From Pseudomonadota bacterium (lineage in GTDB: Bacteria; Pseudomonadota; Gammaproteobacteria; Burkholderiales; SG8-39), in assembly GCA_021847125.1 (NCBI GenBank), contig JAJZUK010000027.1, positions 1 through 8,643 on the forward strand: 8,643 bases of DNA. The letters run 5' to 3'. Made by a program: the position numbers and the translations under genes. Every line of letters begins with the position of its first letter. The first letter of the stretch is position 1. Shown piece after piece: positions 1 through 6,557 of this stretch. The notes beneath the pieces were generated by a model. It was not told the DNA's origin and did not search any database. It was given only the letters and a program-made list of their open reading frames with translations.

Positions 1-2
1 AT

Positions 3-287
3 CTAGCCGGCCATCCCAAGATCAACCGGCGCCGCGCCGAGGTCAGGCTCGCCGAGACCCGCGGCCAGCTCGCCTACGAGTGGGAGCATTTGCAGTCCGA
101 GCTGCGCGCGCGCAGCCCGGACTGGTGGCGCCTGTGGAAAAACGTCGCGGCGCCCGAACCGCACCCGCTGTTCCGCGTCGTGCCCGGTGCGGTGCGCGAC
201 TGGGAAAAGATCGCTTCCGCGACTGTTGCCAAAATCAAAACGAAGCCCGCTCGCGCATCGGCAATGCCGCGCAAAGCAAAATTGTGA
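3..287 (+). CDS. C-terminal end of an unrecognised protein (5' truncated)
   Basis: An open frame enters from the window edge and stops with TGA at 285-287, giving about 94 visible residues. Third codon positions are strongly G/C, as in the neighbouring genes, which supports real coding. The visible part is basic and rich in Arg and Trp: an Arg-rich stretch, a probably helical segment, a WWRLWKN motif near residue 44, and a Lys/Ala/Arg-rich tail typical of a disordered C-terminus. There is no signal peptide or membrane segment in this part. I do not recognise the family. In Pseudomonas the gene before algH is, as I recall, a TonB-like gene, but this tail does not look like a TonB C-terminal domain. 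It could belong to the same transcript as algH, although a promoter-like sequence overlaps its stop codon. Confidence 0.6.
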   Translation, partial: LAGHPKINRRRAEVRLAETRGQLAYEWEHLQSELRARSPDWWRLWKNVAAPEPHPLFRVVPGAVRDWEKIASATVAKIKTKPARASAMPRKAKL

Positions 288-310
288 TTGTTCCGCCGGA
301 GGGTTAAAAT
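282..310 (+). promoter_or_regulatory. Candidate sigma-70 promoter for the algH-ruvX-pyr operon
   Basis: TTGTGA at 282-287 is followed after exactly 17 nt by TAAAAT at 305-310. This matches the -35 and -10 consensus at 4 of 6 and 5 of 6 positions with ideal spacing. It lies in a locally AT-richer patch in a GC-rich window, at the junction of the upstream gene's stop codon and algH. Initiation about 7 nt after the -10 would fall at or next to the GTG start at 317, so the mRNA would have almost no leader. The call rests on motif and position only. Confidence 0.45.
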
Positions 311-316
311 AGGCGC

Positions 317-874
317 GTGGCGATCGACCTTACCCACCATTTTCTCATCGCAATGCCGAACATGGTGGATCCCTATTTTGCCAAATCCCTCACCTACATC
401 TGCGAGCACAACGAGCAGGGTGCGCTAGGCGTGGTCGTCAACCGTCCCATCGACCTCAGCCTGCAGGCGCTGTTCGAGCGCATCAATCTCAAGCTTGAAC
501 TGCGCGAACTCCACGACATTCCCGTCTACTTCGGCGGCCCGGTGCAAACCGATCGCGGCTTCGTGCTGCATCAGCCCGTAGGGGAATGGCATTCCACGCT
601 CAATGTGCGCGACAACCTCGGGCTCACCACCTCCAGGGACATACTGGAGGCGGTAGGCAAGGGCGGCGGTCCGGCCAAGATGCTGGTGACCCTGGGTTAC
701 TCCGGCTGGGCGGCGGGGCAGCTCGAACATGAACTCGGCCAGAACGCCTGGCTCACCGTGGAAGCGGGCGAGCAGATCATTTTCGATCTGCCCGCCGAAG
801 AAAAACTGCCGGCGGCGATGGAACTGCTCGGCGTGGATTTCGCCAGCCTGTCCGAGGATACGGGTCATGCCTGA
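317..874 (+). CDS. algH: YqgE/AlgH family protein
   Basis: A 185-residue protein of the YqgE/AlgH (DUF179) family, close to the usual length. Family signatures are clear: MPNM and DPYF near residues 13-21, YICEHN with GALG and VNRP (27-44), [14 protein letters not shown] (72-85), and [11 protein letters not shown] with NAWL (127-146). It is predicted to be a soluble cytoplasmic protein. The name comes from a Pseudomonas alginate regulator, but the biochemical role is unsettled. The GTG start at 317 gives the typical family N-terminus, and no earlier in-frame start looks better. A GGAGG at 298-302 lies about 14 nt upstream, which is long for a Shine-Dalgarno site, and the -10 candidate lies between it and the start. 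The gene is followed after 30 nt by ruvX, a pairing seen widely in proteobacteria. Identity is secure; function is not. Confidence 0.95.
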   Translation: MAIDLTHHFLIAMPNMVDPYFAKSLTYICEHNEQGALGVVVNRPIDLSLQALFERINLKLELRELHDIPVYFGGPVQTDRGFVLHQPVGEWHSTLNVRDNLGLTTSRDILEAVGKGGGPAKMLVTLGYSGWAAGQLEHELGQNAWLTVEAGEQIIFDLPAEEKLPAAMELLGVDFASLSEDTGHA

Positions 875-904
875 TCGCGGCGCCCAGAGGATGGATCGCG
901 GCTG

Positions 905-1339
905 ATGACTAGAACCGCGACCGGCACGGTGCTCGCTTTCGATTTTGGCGAAAAATTCACCGGCGTCGCGGTCGGCGAAACCAGCGTGGGTGTCGCGCAT
1001 CCCCTGGGTCTGATCGCTGCGCAAGGCAGCGCGGCGCGCATGGACGAGGCCGCCGAGCTGGTTGCCGAATGGAAACCGCGCACCTTGGTAGTAGGGCTGC
1101 CGCTGTCGCTGGAGGGCGCCGAACACGAGCTGACGCGGCGCTGCCGCCGCTTCGCGCGCCAGCTGGAGGCCCGATTCCGGCTGCCGGTCAAGCTCGTGGA
1201 CGAAAGGCTGAGCTCGGCCGCCGCCGAAGAGGCGCTCAGGACGTTGGGAAAAGGAGGGCGCAAGCACAAGCTGCACGCCCATCAAGTGGCGGCACAAATC
1301 ATTTTGCAGAGCTATTTCGATGACCCCGGTACTGCCTGA
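905..1339 (+). CDS. ruvX: RuvX/YqgF family putative Holliday junction resolvase / pre-16S rRNA nuclease
   Basis: A 144-residue RNase H-like protein of the YqgF family, which is implicated in 16S rRNA 5'-end maturation and proposed as a Holliday junction resolvase. Visible elements are [15 protein letters not shown] (10-24) with catalytic D13, the [10 protein letters not shown] loop (62-71), VDERLSS (98-104) with catalytic E100, and the closing helix [11 protein letters not shown] (128-138). The family's third acidic residue normally sits just before that helix; here the position is H126 (codon CAT at 1280-1282), so the active site looks incomplete. The ATG at 905 gives the usual short lead into the first beta strand. 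A weak purine-rich AGAGGA at 886-891 lies upstream. The 3' end overlaps pyrR by 20 nt, implying translational coupling and a shared transcript. Confidence 0.93.
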   Translation: MTRTATGTVLAFDFGEKFTGVAVGETSVGVAHPLGLIAAQGSAARMDEAAELVAEWKPRTLVVGLPLSLEGAEHELTRRCRRFARQLEARFRLPVKLVDERLSSAAAEEALRTLGKGGRKHKLHAHQVAAQIILQSYFDDPGTA

Positions 1340-1817
1340 TCCAGAAGCCCTGTGCGCGGAGCTGGTGCTTCAGCTCAAACCGCAGGTCACCGCCGATACC
1401 GCCCTGGTCGGCATCCATACCGGCGGCGTGTGGCTGGCCGAGCGGCTGCACGCCGCGCTCGGCATCGCACTGCCGCTGGGCGTGCTCGACATTTCCTTCT
1501 ACCGCGACGATTTCGACAAGACCGGGCTGCATCCGCAGATCAAGCCCACGCAGATCCCGTTCGAGGTCGACGGCCGCCACATCGTGCTCGTCGACGACGT
1601 GCTCTACACCGGTCGCACCGTACGCGGCGCGATGAACGAGTTATTCGACTACGGACGTCCGGCTTCGATCAGCCTCGCCGTGCTGATCGATCGCGGCGGG
1701 CGCGAACTGCCGGTGGCCGCGCAATACGTGGGCGCCAGGCTGGACGTGCCCCCGGGGCGCATGCTGGTGCTGGACCGCGGCGAGAACGGCAAACTCAGGC
1801 TGAAACTGGATGCGTAA
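1320..1817 (+). CDS. pyrR: PyrR: pyr operon regulator / uracil phosphoribosyltransferase family
   Basis: A 165-residue type I phosphoribosyltransferase of the PyrR family. The PRPP-binding signature is intact: two aspartates and TGRT within [12 protein letters not shown] (89-100). Other family marks are [10 protein letters not shown] (31-40), DISFYRDD (57-64), and [17 protein letters not shown] (122-138). In Bacillus PyrR binds pyr mRNA in response to UMP/UTP and also has uracil phosphoribosyltransferase activity. Here pyrR starts inside ruvX and overlaps pyrB by 8 nt, so there is no room for a Bacillus-type attenuator leader before pyrR or pyrB. Any regulatory role must therefore act elsewhere or by another mechanism, or the protein acts mainly as an enzyme. 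The ATG at 1320 is the only reasonable start; no strong ribosome site precedes it, which fits coupling to ruvX. Confidence 0.94.
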   Translation: MTPVLPDPEALCAELVLQLKPQVTADTALVGIHTGGVWLAERLHAALGIALPLGVLDISFYRDDFDKTGLHPQIKPTQIPFEVDGRHIVLVDDVLYTGRTVRGAMNELFDYGRPASISLAVLIDRGGRELPVAAQYVGARLDVPPGRMLVLDRGENGKLRLKLDA

Positions 1818-2757
1818 CCCACAATTGAACGAAAAAGGCGAGCTGCAGCACTTGCTCACCATCGAGGGCCTGCCGCGCGAGGTCCTGACCCATATCCTCG
1901 ACACCGCGACGTCTTTCGTCGGCGTCACGGCGCGCGAAGTCAAGAAAGTGCCGCTGCTGCGCGGCAAATCGGTGTTCAACCTGTTTTTCGAGGCGTCCAC
2001 GCGCACGCGCACCACGTTCGAGATCGCCGCCAAGCGCCTGTCGGCGGATGTCATCAACCTGAACATCGCGGTGTCTTCTTCGACCAAGGGTGAGACGCTG
2101 CTCGACACCGTGGACAATCTCTCCGCCATGCACGCGGACATGTTCGTGGTTAGGCATGCGCAAAGCGGCGCGCCGCATCTGATCGCGAGCCATGTCGCCA
2201 GCCACCTGCATGTGATCAATGCCGGCGACGGGCGCCACGCACATCCGACCCAGGGCCTGCTCGATCTCTACACCATCCGCCACTTCAAGAAGGACTTCAG
2301 CAGGCTGTCCGTGGCCATCGTCGGCGACGTGCTGCATTCGCGCGTGGCGCGTTCACTGATCCACGCGCTGACCGTCATGGGCACGCCGGACCTGCGCATC
2401 ATCGGGCCCATGACGCTGATCCCTGCCGGCGCGGAGAAGCTGGGCGTCAGGGTGTTCTACGATCTGGAGCAGGGCCTGCGCGACGTCGATGTCGTGGTGA
2501 TGCTGCGGCTGCAAAGCGAACGCATGCGCGGCGCGCTGCTGCCCTCGGCACAGGAATTCTTCAAGTATTACGGCCTGACGCCGGAAAAACTGGCGCTGGC
2601 CAAACCGGATGCGATCGTGATGCATCCGGGGCCGCTGAACCGCGGCGTCGAAATCGATTCTGCGGTCGCCGACGGTGCGCATGCGGTGATCCTGTCGCAG
2701 GTCACGTTCGGCATCGCGGTCAGGATGGCGGTGATGAGCATACTGGCAGGAAACTGA
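1810..2757 (+). CDS. pyrB: Aspartate carbamoyltransferase catalytic subunit
   Basis: A 315-residue aspartate transcarbamoylase, which joins carbamoyl phosphate and L-aspartate to form carbamoyl-aspartate, the second step of UMP synthesis. The carbamoyl-phosphate site STRTRTTFE (63-71), the substrate-binding loop SSSTKGET (89-96, with K93), [11 protein letters not shown] (145-155), HSRVARS (176-182), the aspartate-binding RLQSER segment (233-238) and [11 protein letters not shown] (272-282) are all present, so the enzyme should be active. No regulatory subunit gene (pyrI) follows. Instead a non-catalytic dihydroorotase homologue starts 5 nt downstream, the arrangement of Pseudomonas-type ATCase, where the two chains form a large complex. 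The start at 1810 lies within the end of pyrR (8-nt overlap), indicating coupled translation. Confidence 0.97.
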   Translation: MRNPQLNEKGELQHLLTIEGLPREVLTHILDTATSFVGVTAREVKKVPLLRGKSVFNLFFEASTRTRTTFEIAAKRLSADVINLNIAVSSSTKGETLLDTVDNLSAMHADMFVVRHAQSGAPHLIASHVASHLHVINAGDGRHAHPTQGLLDLYTIRHFKKDFSRLSVAIVGDVLHSRVARSLIHALTVMGTPDLRIIGPMTLIPAGAEKLGVRVFYDLEQGLRDVDVVVMLRLQSERMRGALLPSAQEFFKYYGLTPEKLALAKPDAIVMHPGPLNRGVEIDSAVADGAHAVILSQVTFGIAVRMAVMSILAGN

Positions 2758-2762
2758 ACGAC

Positions 2763-4046
2763 ATGAAGATCCACATCAAGAATGGCCGTCTGATCGACCC
2801 GCTCAACAAGCTCGACGCGAGCGCGGACTTGTACATCTCCGCCGGCAAGATTGCCGCGGTGGGCAAAGCGCCGGCGGGCTTCAGCGCCAAGCGCGTCATC
2901 GACGCCGCCGGCCTGGTGGTCTGCCCCGGCCTGATCGACCTGGCGGCGCGGCTGCGCGAACCGGGCTTCGAATATAAGGCCACGCTGGAGTCGGAAATGC
3001 GGGCCGCGGCCGCGGGCGGCGTGACCAGCCTCGCCTGTCCGCCCGATACCGACCCCGCGCTGGACGAGCCCGGTCTGGTGGAAATGCTCAAGCACCGGGC
3101 GAAGACGCTCAACCTCGCGCACGTGTACCCGATCGGCGCGCTCACGCTCGGCCTCGCCGGCGAACAGCTCACTGAAATGGCGGAACTGCGCGACGCCGGC
3201 TGCGTCGGCTTTTCCCACGCCGACGTACCGCTGCAGGACAACCAGGTGCTGTGGCGCGCGCTGCAGTACGCGGCCACATTCGGCTTCTGCGTCTGGCTGC
3301 GCCCGCAAGACGGATATCTGTCGAAGGACGGGGTCGCGCACGACGGCGAAGTCGCCACGCGCCTGGGACTGCCCGGTATCCCCGCGTTTGCAGAAACCGT
3401 CGCGATCGCCAGCATCGTCGAAATCATGCGCGCCACCGGCACGCGCGTGCACCTGTGCCGCCTGTCCACGCGCGAAAGCGTGGCCATGGTGCGCGCGGCC
3501 AAGCGCGACGGCCTTCCGCTCAGCTGCGACGTCGGCATCCATCACGTCCATTTGTCGGAAATGGATCTGGGCTATTTCGACGCGCATTGCCACCTGCAGC
3601 CGCCGCTGCGCAGCGCGCGCGACCGCGACGCGCTGCGCCAGGGCCTGAAGGACGGCACCATAGACGCGATTTGCTCCGACCACACGCCGGTGGATGAGGA
3701 TTCGAAGCTGCTGCCGTTCGCCGAATCGGAAGTCGGCGCCACCGGCCTGGAACTGCTGCTGCCGCTGACGCTGAAGTGGGCGCTCGAATCAAAGCTGCCT
3801 CTGGCGCAGGCGCTCGCACGCGTCACGACGGAGCCCGCGCGTATACTCGGCCTGGACGCCGGCCACCTGTCGGAGGGTCACACCGCCGACATCTGCATTT
3901 TCGATGCGGAGCATTACACCAAGGTGGACGCCGCAACGCTCAAGAGCCAAGGCAAGAACACGCCTTTCCTCGGCATCGAATTGCCGGGCAAGGTGCGCTA
4001 CACGCTGCTGCAAGGCCAGGTCGTCTACGACGCCGGCAACGGCTAG
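2763..4046 (+). CDS. pyrC': Dihydroorotase-family protein, probably the non-catalytic PyrC' (PyrX) partner of ATCase
   Basis: A 427-residue amidohydrolase-fold protein of the type I dihydroorotase family; automatic annotation would call it dihydroorotase (PyrC). The fold and flanking motifs are kept: PGLIDL (55-60), LREPGFEYKATLESEMRAA (64-82), AAGGVTSLACPPDT (83-96), HLCRLSTRESV (230-240), SDHTPVDEDSKLLPFAE (305-321), GATGLELLLPLTL (325-337). The metal-binding residues are mostly gone. The usual D-x-H-x-H is D59-L-A61-A-R63, the His of the HCED-type motif is absent (no His in 176-186), the His before LST is R233, and the final His after SDH is V310; only D306 remains. Known PyrC' proteins of this kind serve as structural partners for ATCase. 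Five nt separate it from pyrB, with CAGGAAA at 2747-2753 as a possible ribosome site. An active dihydroorotase should be encoded elsewhere. Confidence 0.9.
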   Translation: MKIHIKNGRLIDPLNKLDASADLYISAGKIAAVGKAPAGFSAKRVIDAAGLVVCPGLIDLAARLREPGFEYKATLESEMRAAAAGGVTSLACPPDTDPALDEPGLVEMLKHRAKTLNLAHVYPIGALTLGLAGEQLTEMAELRDAGCVGFSHADVPLQDNQVLWRALQYAATFGFCVWLRPQDGYLSKDGVAHDGEVATRLGLPGIPAFAETVAIASIVEIMRATGTRVHLCRLSTRESVAMVRAAKRDGLPLSCDVGIHHVHLSEMDLGYFDAHCHLQPPLRSARDRDALRQGLKDGTIDAICSDHTPVDEDSKLLPFAESEVGATGLELLLPLTLKWALESKLPLAQALARVTTEPARILGLDAGHLSEGHTADICIFDAEHYTKVDAATLKSQGKNTPFLGIELPGKVRYTLLQGQVVYDAGNG

Positions 4047-4061
4047 GCAGGCGCTGGCCTA
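4044..4061. other. Short inverted repeat spanning both convergent stop codons
   Basis: TAGGC at 4044-4048 pairs with GCCTA at 4057-4061 around an 8-nt loop. Each arm contains one of the two facing stop codons: the TAG of pyrC' at 4044-4046 and the complement of the yggU TAG at 4059-4061. The stem is only 5 bp and has no T-run on either strand, so a bidirectional intrinsic terminator is possible but weakly supported. The symmetry may come simply from two TAG stops facing each other. I see no better terminator in the 12-nt gap. Confidence 0.2.
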
Positions 4062-4352
4062 CTCCCCCGCCGGCTCGAGCAGCATCGCGGGATCCACGCC
4101 CACCGCCGCCACATGGACGGTCTTGCGGCGCGAATTCATGCCGCGGGTGATCGACAGTTGGCTTCGTTTCACTCCCAGGCGCCGGGCGAGAAATTCGATC
4201 AGGCATTCGTTGGCTTTTCCGTCCACCGGCGGCGAAGCCAGGCGCAGCTTGATGCAATCGCCATGCAAGCCTGCGACTTCCGTGCGCTTGGCTCCCGGCT
4301 GGGCGTGGATGTGGATGCTCGCGCCGTCGCGGCTGTGTTGATACCAGCTCAA
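4059..4352 (-). CDS. yggU: DUF167 (YggU) family protein
   Basis: A 97-residue DUF167/YggU protein of usual length, small and soluble, with no established biochemical role. The family pattern is complete: WYQ at the N-terminus, QPGAKRTEVAGLHGDCIKLRL (18-38), ASPPVDGKAN (39-48), EFLARRLGV (53-61) and ITRGMNSRRKTVHV (68-81). No ATG is available at the right place. TTG at 4352-4350 gives MSWYQHSRDG, the expected N-terminus, and overlaps the yggT stop as TTGA, a typical coupling signal; the frame is open further upstream but only as a shadow of yggT. It is the last gene of the yggS-proC-yggT-yggU operon, and its stop is 12 nt from that of pyrC'. The family call is secure; the TTG start is inferred. 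Confidence 0.9.
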   Translation of the reverse strand: MSWYQHSRDGASIHIHAQPGAKRTEVAGLHGDCIKLRLASPPVDGKANECLIEFLARRLGVKRSQLSITRGMNSRRKTVHVAAVGVDPAMLLEPAGE

Positions 4353-4921
4353 GACAGCATGGCCACCGAGCGCGCAAGATATTCGAGAGGAATCAGCAGC
4401 AATTGCGCCGCGACCAGCGCGAACAGCGGCGACAGGTCGACACTGCCTATGGGCGGGATCAGGCGCCGGAACGGGCGCAGAAACGGAGCGGCAAGCGCGT
4501 TGAACAGCGGCGCGAGCGGCGCATACGGATTGATCCAGCTGATCACCGCCTGAATCAGTATCACGCCGATCAGCAAATACAGGCTGACGCGCGCCAATTC
4601 GAGCAGCGCCAGCGTCAACAAGACACCCAGCACCATACCCGAAGCGCTCACCACGCCTGCGCCGCGGAGCAAATACAGCAGGAACAGCAGCAGCGCCTGC
4701 ACCAGCCAGGCCAGCAGAAAGCTCGCCAGGTCCAGTCCGAACATCGCGGGAATAATGCGCCGCGCCGGCAGCACCAGCCAATTGGTCAAGGCGGTTACGA
4801 ACTGCCCCAGCGGGTTGCGAAACGGGACGCGCATCAGCTGCATGTAGAAGCGCGCCAGCAGCACGAATACGAAGAAGCTGAATGTCGTGTCGAGCAGGAA
4901 GCGCAGTATTTGGCTAAGCAT
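4349..4921 (-). CDS. yggT: YggT family integral membrane protein
   Basis: A 190-residue, very hydrophobic protein of the YggT family. Probable membrane segments lie at about residues 5-28, 64-86, 96-130 (perhaps two) and 164-184. The protein is an internal duplication. Each half carries a conserved NP...P..RxxxP block: NPLGQFVTALTNWLVLPARR (36-55) and the corresponding NPYAPLAPLFNALAAPFLRP (131-150), followed by RLIPPIGSVDLSPL. The molecular function is not established; homologues have been linked to osmotic stress and, in Gram-positive bacteria, to cell division. ATG at 4921 is preferred over an in-frame GTG at 4930, because GGTGA sits 5 nt before the ATG and the resulting MLSQILRFLLDT is the typical family start. 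It lies 33 nt after proC and overlaps yggU by 4 nt. Confidence 0.93.
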   Translation of the reverse strand: MLSQILRFLLDTTFSFFVFVLLARFYMQLMRVPFRNPLGQFVTALTNWLVLPARRIIPAMFGLDLASFLLAWLVQALLLFLLYLLRGAGVVSASGMVLGVLLTLALLELARVSLYLLIGVILIQAVISWINPYAPLAPLFNALAAPFLRPFRRLIPPIGSVDLSPLFALVAAQLLLIPLEYLARSVAMLS

Positions 4922-4954
4922 CCATGTCACCGGTAGAAAAGCGCGCGTGCCGCA

Positions 4955-5770
4955 TCATTGGTCGGCACCCAATTGTTGGCCCAACTCGTGCGCGCGCTGG
5001 TTGGCTGCGTGCAGCGCCCGCACGATCAGTTCCTGCACGCGGTCGGCATTCATGCTCGCCAGCGCGCGCTCCGTGGTTCCGCCTTTGGAGGTGACGCGCT
5101 CGCGCAGCAGCGCCACCTCTTCGGCGCTCTGTGCCGCAAGCCTGGCCGTCCCGAGGAAAGTCTCGACTGCGAGTTTGCGCGCATCTGCCGCGGAAAACCC
5201 CATTTCCTGCGCCGCCCGCTGCAGCGCCTCGATGAAATAGAGGACATAGGCCGGTCCGCTGCCTGAAATCGCCGTGACCGGATCGAGCTGGGCCTCCTCC
5301 CGCACCCACAGCGTCGCGCCCACCGCGCCGAGAATGCCCTCGGCCAGCGCGCGCTGCGCGCTGTCGACCGCAGCGCTCGCGTACAGGCCGCTGATGCCGG
5401 CGCCGACGAGCGCCGGCGTATTCGGCATGCAACGCACCAGCGTGGCGTAGCCGCCGAGCCAGCGCGACAGATCGGCGAGGCGTATGCCCGCGGCTATGCT
5501 GATCACCAGCTCGCGCGCCAGGCGCGGCTGCAGCGCCAGCGCCGCGGCGCGCATTTGCTGCGGCTTGACTGCCAGCACCACCACTTCGCCCAGCTTCGCG
5601 GCCGCAGCCACGCTGTCCACGCAGGCGACGCCGAACTGCGCGGCCAGACGCGCGCGCGCTTCGGCCTGAGGCTCGATGACGCCGATGCCGGCCGCGCTAT
5701 GGCCTTTGCCGAGCAAGCCCCCGATCAGCGCCGCGGCCATGTTGCCGCCGCCCACGAAGCTAATATTCAC
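4955..5770 (-). CDS. proC: Pyrroline-5-carboxylate reductase
   Basis: A 271-residue cytoplasmic enzyme reducing 1-pyrroline-5-carboxylate to L-proline with NAD(P)H, the last step of proline synthesis. An N-terminal Rossmann domain opens with FVGGGNMAAALIGGL (5-19). VLAVKP (65-70), MPNTPALVGAG (115-125), the substrate region ISGSGPAYV (168-176) and the C-terminal VTSKGGTTERAL (226-237) are intact, so it should be active. The GTG start at 5770 overlaps the yggS stop (GTGA) and gives MNISFVGGG, the normal family N-terminus; no ATG fits as well. The pairing with yggS and yggT is a widely conserved cluster. Confidence 0.97.
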   Translation of the reverse strand: MNISFVGGGNMAAALIGGLLGKGHSAAGIGVIEPQAEARARLAAQFGVACVDSVAAAAKLGEVVVLAVKPQQMRAAALALQPRLARELVISIAAGIRLADLSRWLGGYATLVRCMPNTPALVGAGISGLYASAAVDSAQRALAEGILGAVGATLWVREEAQLDPVTAISGSGPAYVLYFIEALQRAAQEMGFSAADARKLAVETFLGTARLAAQSAEEVALLRERVTSKGGTTERALASMNADRVQELIVRALHAANQRAHELGQQLGADQ

Positions 5771-6456
5771 GCCCGTTTCCTTTCGCCGAATACGGCGGTT
5801 CCGATGCGCACGATGGTAGCGCCTTCCATCACCGCCGTCTCCAGGTCCTGCGACATGCCCATCGACAGCGTGTCGAGACCGAAGCCGTCCGCGTTGAGCT
5901 GCGCCAGCAACAAGCGCAGACCGCGAAAGCGCCGCCGCTGCAGTTCGACATCAGCGCTGGGCTCCGGAATCGCCATCAGCCCGCGCAGGCGCAAGCGCGG
6001 CAAGGCGCGCACCGCTTGTGCGAGCGGCCGCACCTCTTCCGGCGCCACGCCGCTTTTGCTCGCTTCCCCGCTCACGTTCACCTGCAGGCAGACCTCCAGC
6101 GGCGCCCGCCCCGCCGGGCGTGCATCGGCCAGGCGCTGCGCGATGTTCGCGCGCGCGACCGAATGCACCCAATCGAAATGCTCGGCGATGGCGCGCGTCT
6201 TGTTGCTCTGAATCGGACCGATAAAGTGCCAGATCAGCGGCAGATCGGACAGTGCCACGATTTTTGCCAACGCTTCCTGCACGTAATTTTCCCCGAACGC
6301 GCGCTGTCCGGCCGCATGCGCGGCGCGCACCTCGGACGCAGCGAACGTCTTGCTCACCGCAAGCAACACGATTTCCGCAGGATCGCGGCCGGCGGAGCGC
6401 GCCGCCGCCGCAATTCGCGCCCTTACGGCTTGCAAGTTACTCTCGATTGTGGACAT
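5767..6456 (-). CDS. yggS: YggS/PLPBP family pyridoxal 5'-phosphate homeostasis protein
   Basis: A 229-residue single-domain protein with the fold of alanine racemase's N-terminal barrel (YggS/PROSC family). It binds PLP without known catalysis and helps maintain PLP and amino-acid balance. The PLP lysine is K36 in LLAVSKTF (31-38). GENYVQE (55-61), WHFIGPIQSNK (76-86), QVNVSGEASKSG (125-136), the LSMGMSQD segment (197-204) and the phosphate-binding RIGTAVFGER (217-226) are all conserved. The frame is open up to a GTG at 6537, but the ATG at 6456 is preferred because it gives the family length and the typical MSTIESNLQAVR start. No Shine-Dalgarno sequence is visible before this ATG. It heads the minus-strand operon and is divergent from pilT. 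Confidence 0.94.
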   Translation of the reverse strand: MSTIESNLQAVRARIAAAARSAGRDPAEIVLLAVSKTFAASEVRAAHAAGQRAFGENYVQEALAKIVALSDLPLIWHFIGPIQSNKTRAIAEHFDWVHSVARANIAQRLADARPAGRAPLEVCLQVNVSGEASKSGVAPEEVRPLAQAVRALPRLRLRGLMAIPEPSADVELQRRRFRGLRLLLAQLNADGFGLDTLSMGMSQDLETAVMEGATIVRIGTAVFGERKRA

Positions 6457-6550
6457 AATTTGGAGCGGGCGTGAACGCGGGAAACCGGCGACGAATCGCA
6501 CCCACTCGGTCAGTTGCAGCCTCGCCTGGCGCGTCACTCAGCATGGAGCA

Positions 6551-6556
6551 ATTATA
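6551..6556 (-). promoter_or_regulatory. Possible -10 element for the yggS operon in the yggS-pilT divergent gap
   Basis: The 101-nt gap between yggS and pilT (6457-6557) must drive both directions. On the minus strand TATAAT at 6556-6551 is a perfect -10 hexamer, but no convincing -35 lies 16-18 nt upstream, where pilT codons sit. If used, it would give yggS a leader of about 85-90 nt. It also overlaps the spacer between the pilT ribosome site (GGAG, 6545-6548) and the pilT ATG, so transcription leftward would start on top of pilT translation signals. On the plus strand TTGCAG at 6514-6519 resembles a -35 but has no matching -10. The evidence is weak in both directions. Confidence 0.25.
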
Positions 6557-6557
6557 A

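Noticed and set aside
891..905. Four-codon minigene (ATG to TGA) touching the ruvX start
   Set aside because: The only purine-rich sequence abuts its ATG with no spacing, so initiation there is unlikely; it probably arises by chance.
425..1297. 290-codon minus-strand open frame across algH and ruvX
   Set aside because: It lies antisense to two clear conserved genes. Its translation is rich in Arg, Gln, His and Ala without family motifs, the normal shadow effect of strong GC at third positions.
2568..3683. 371-codon minus-strand open frame across the pyrB/pyrC' junction
   Set aside because: Antisense to two conserved proteins, low-complexity Arg/Gly/Gln/Val composition, no recognisable motif and no ribosome site supporting its start.
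6457..6537. 27-residue N-terminal extension of YggS from a GTG at 6537
   Set aside because: The added residues do not resemble the family, there is no ribosome site before the GTG, and the ATG at 6456 gives normal length and N-terminus.
6527..6542. Sigma-54-like site (TGGC...GC) upstream of pilT
   Set aside because: The GG and GC elements are separated by 11 nt instead of 10 and the remaining consensus bases are poor, so I do not call it.
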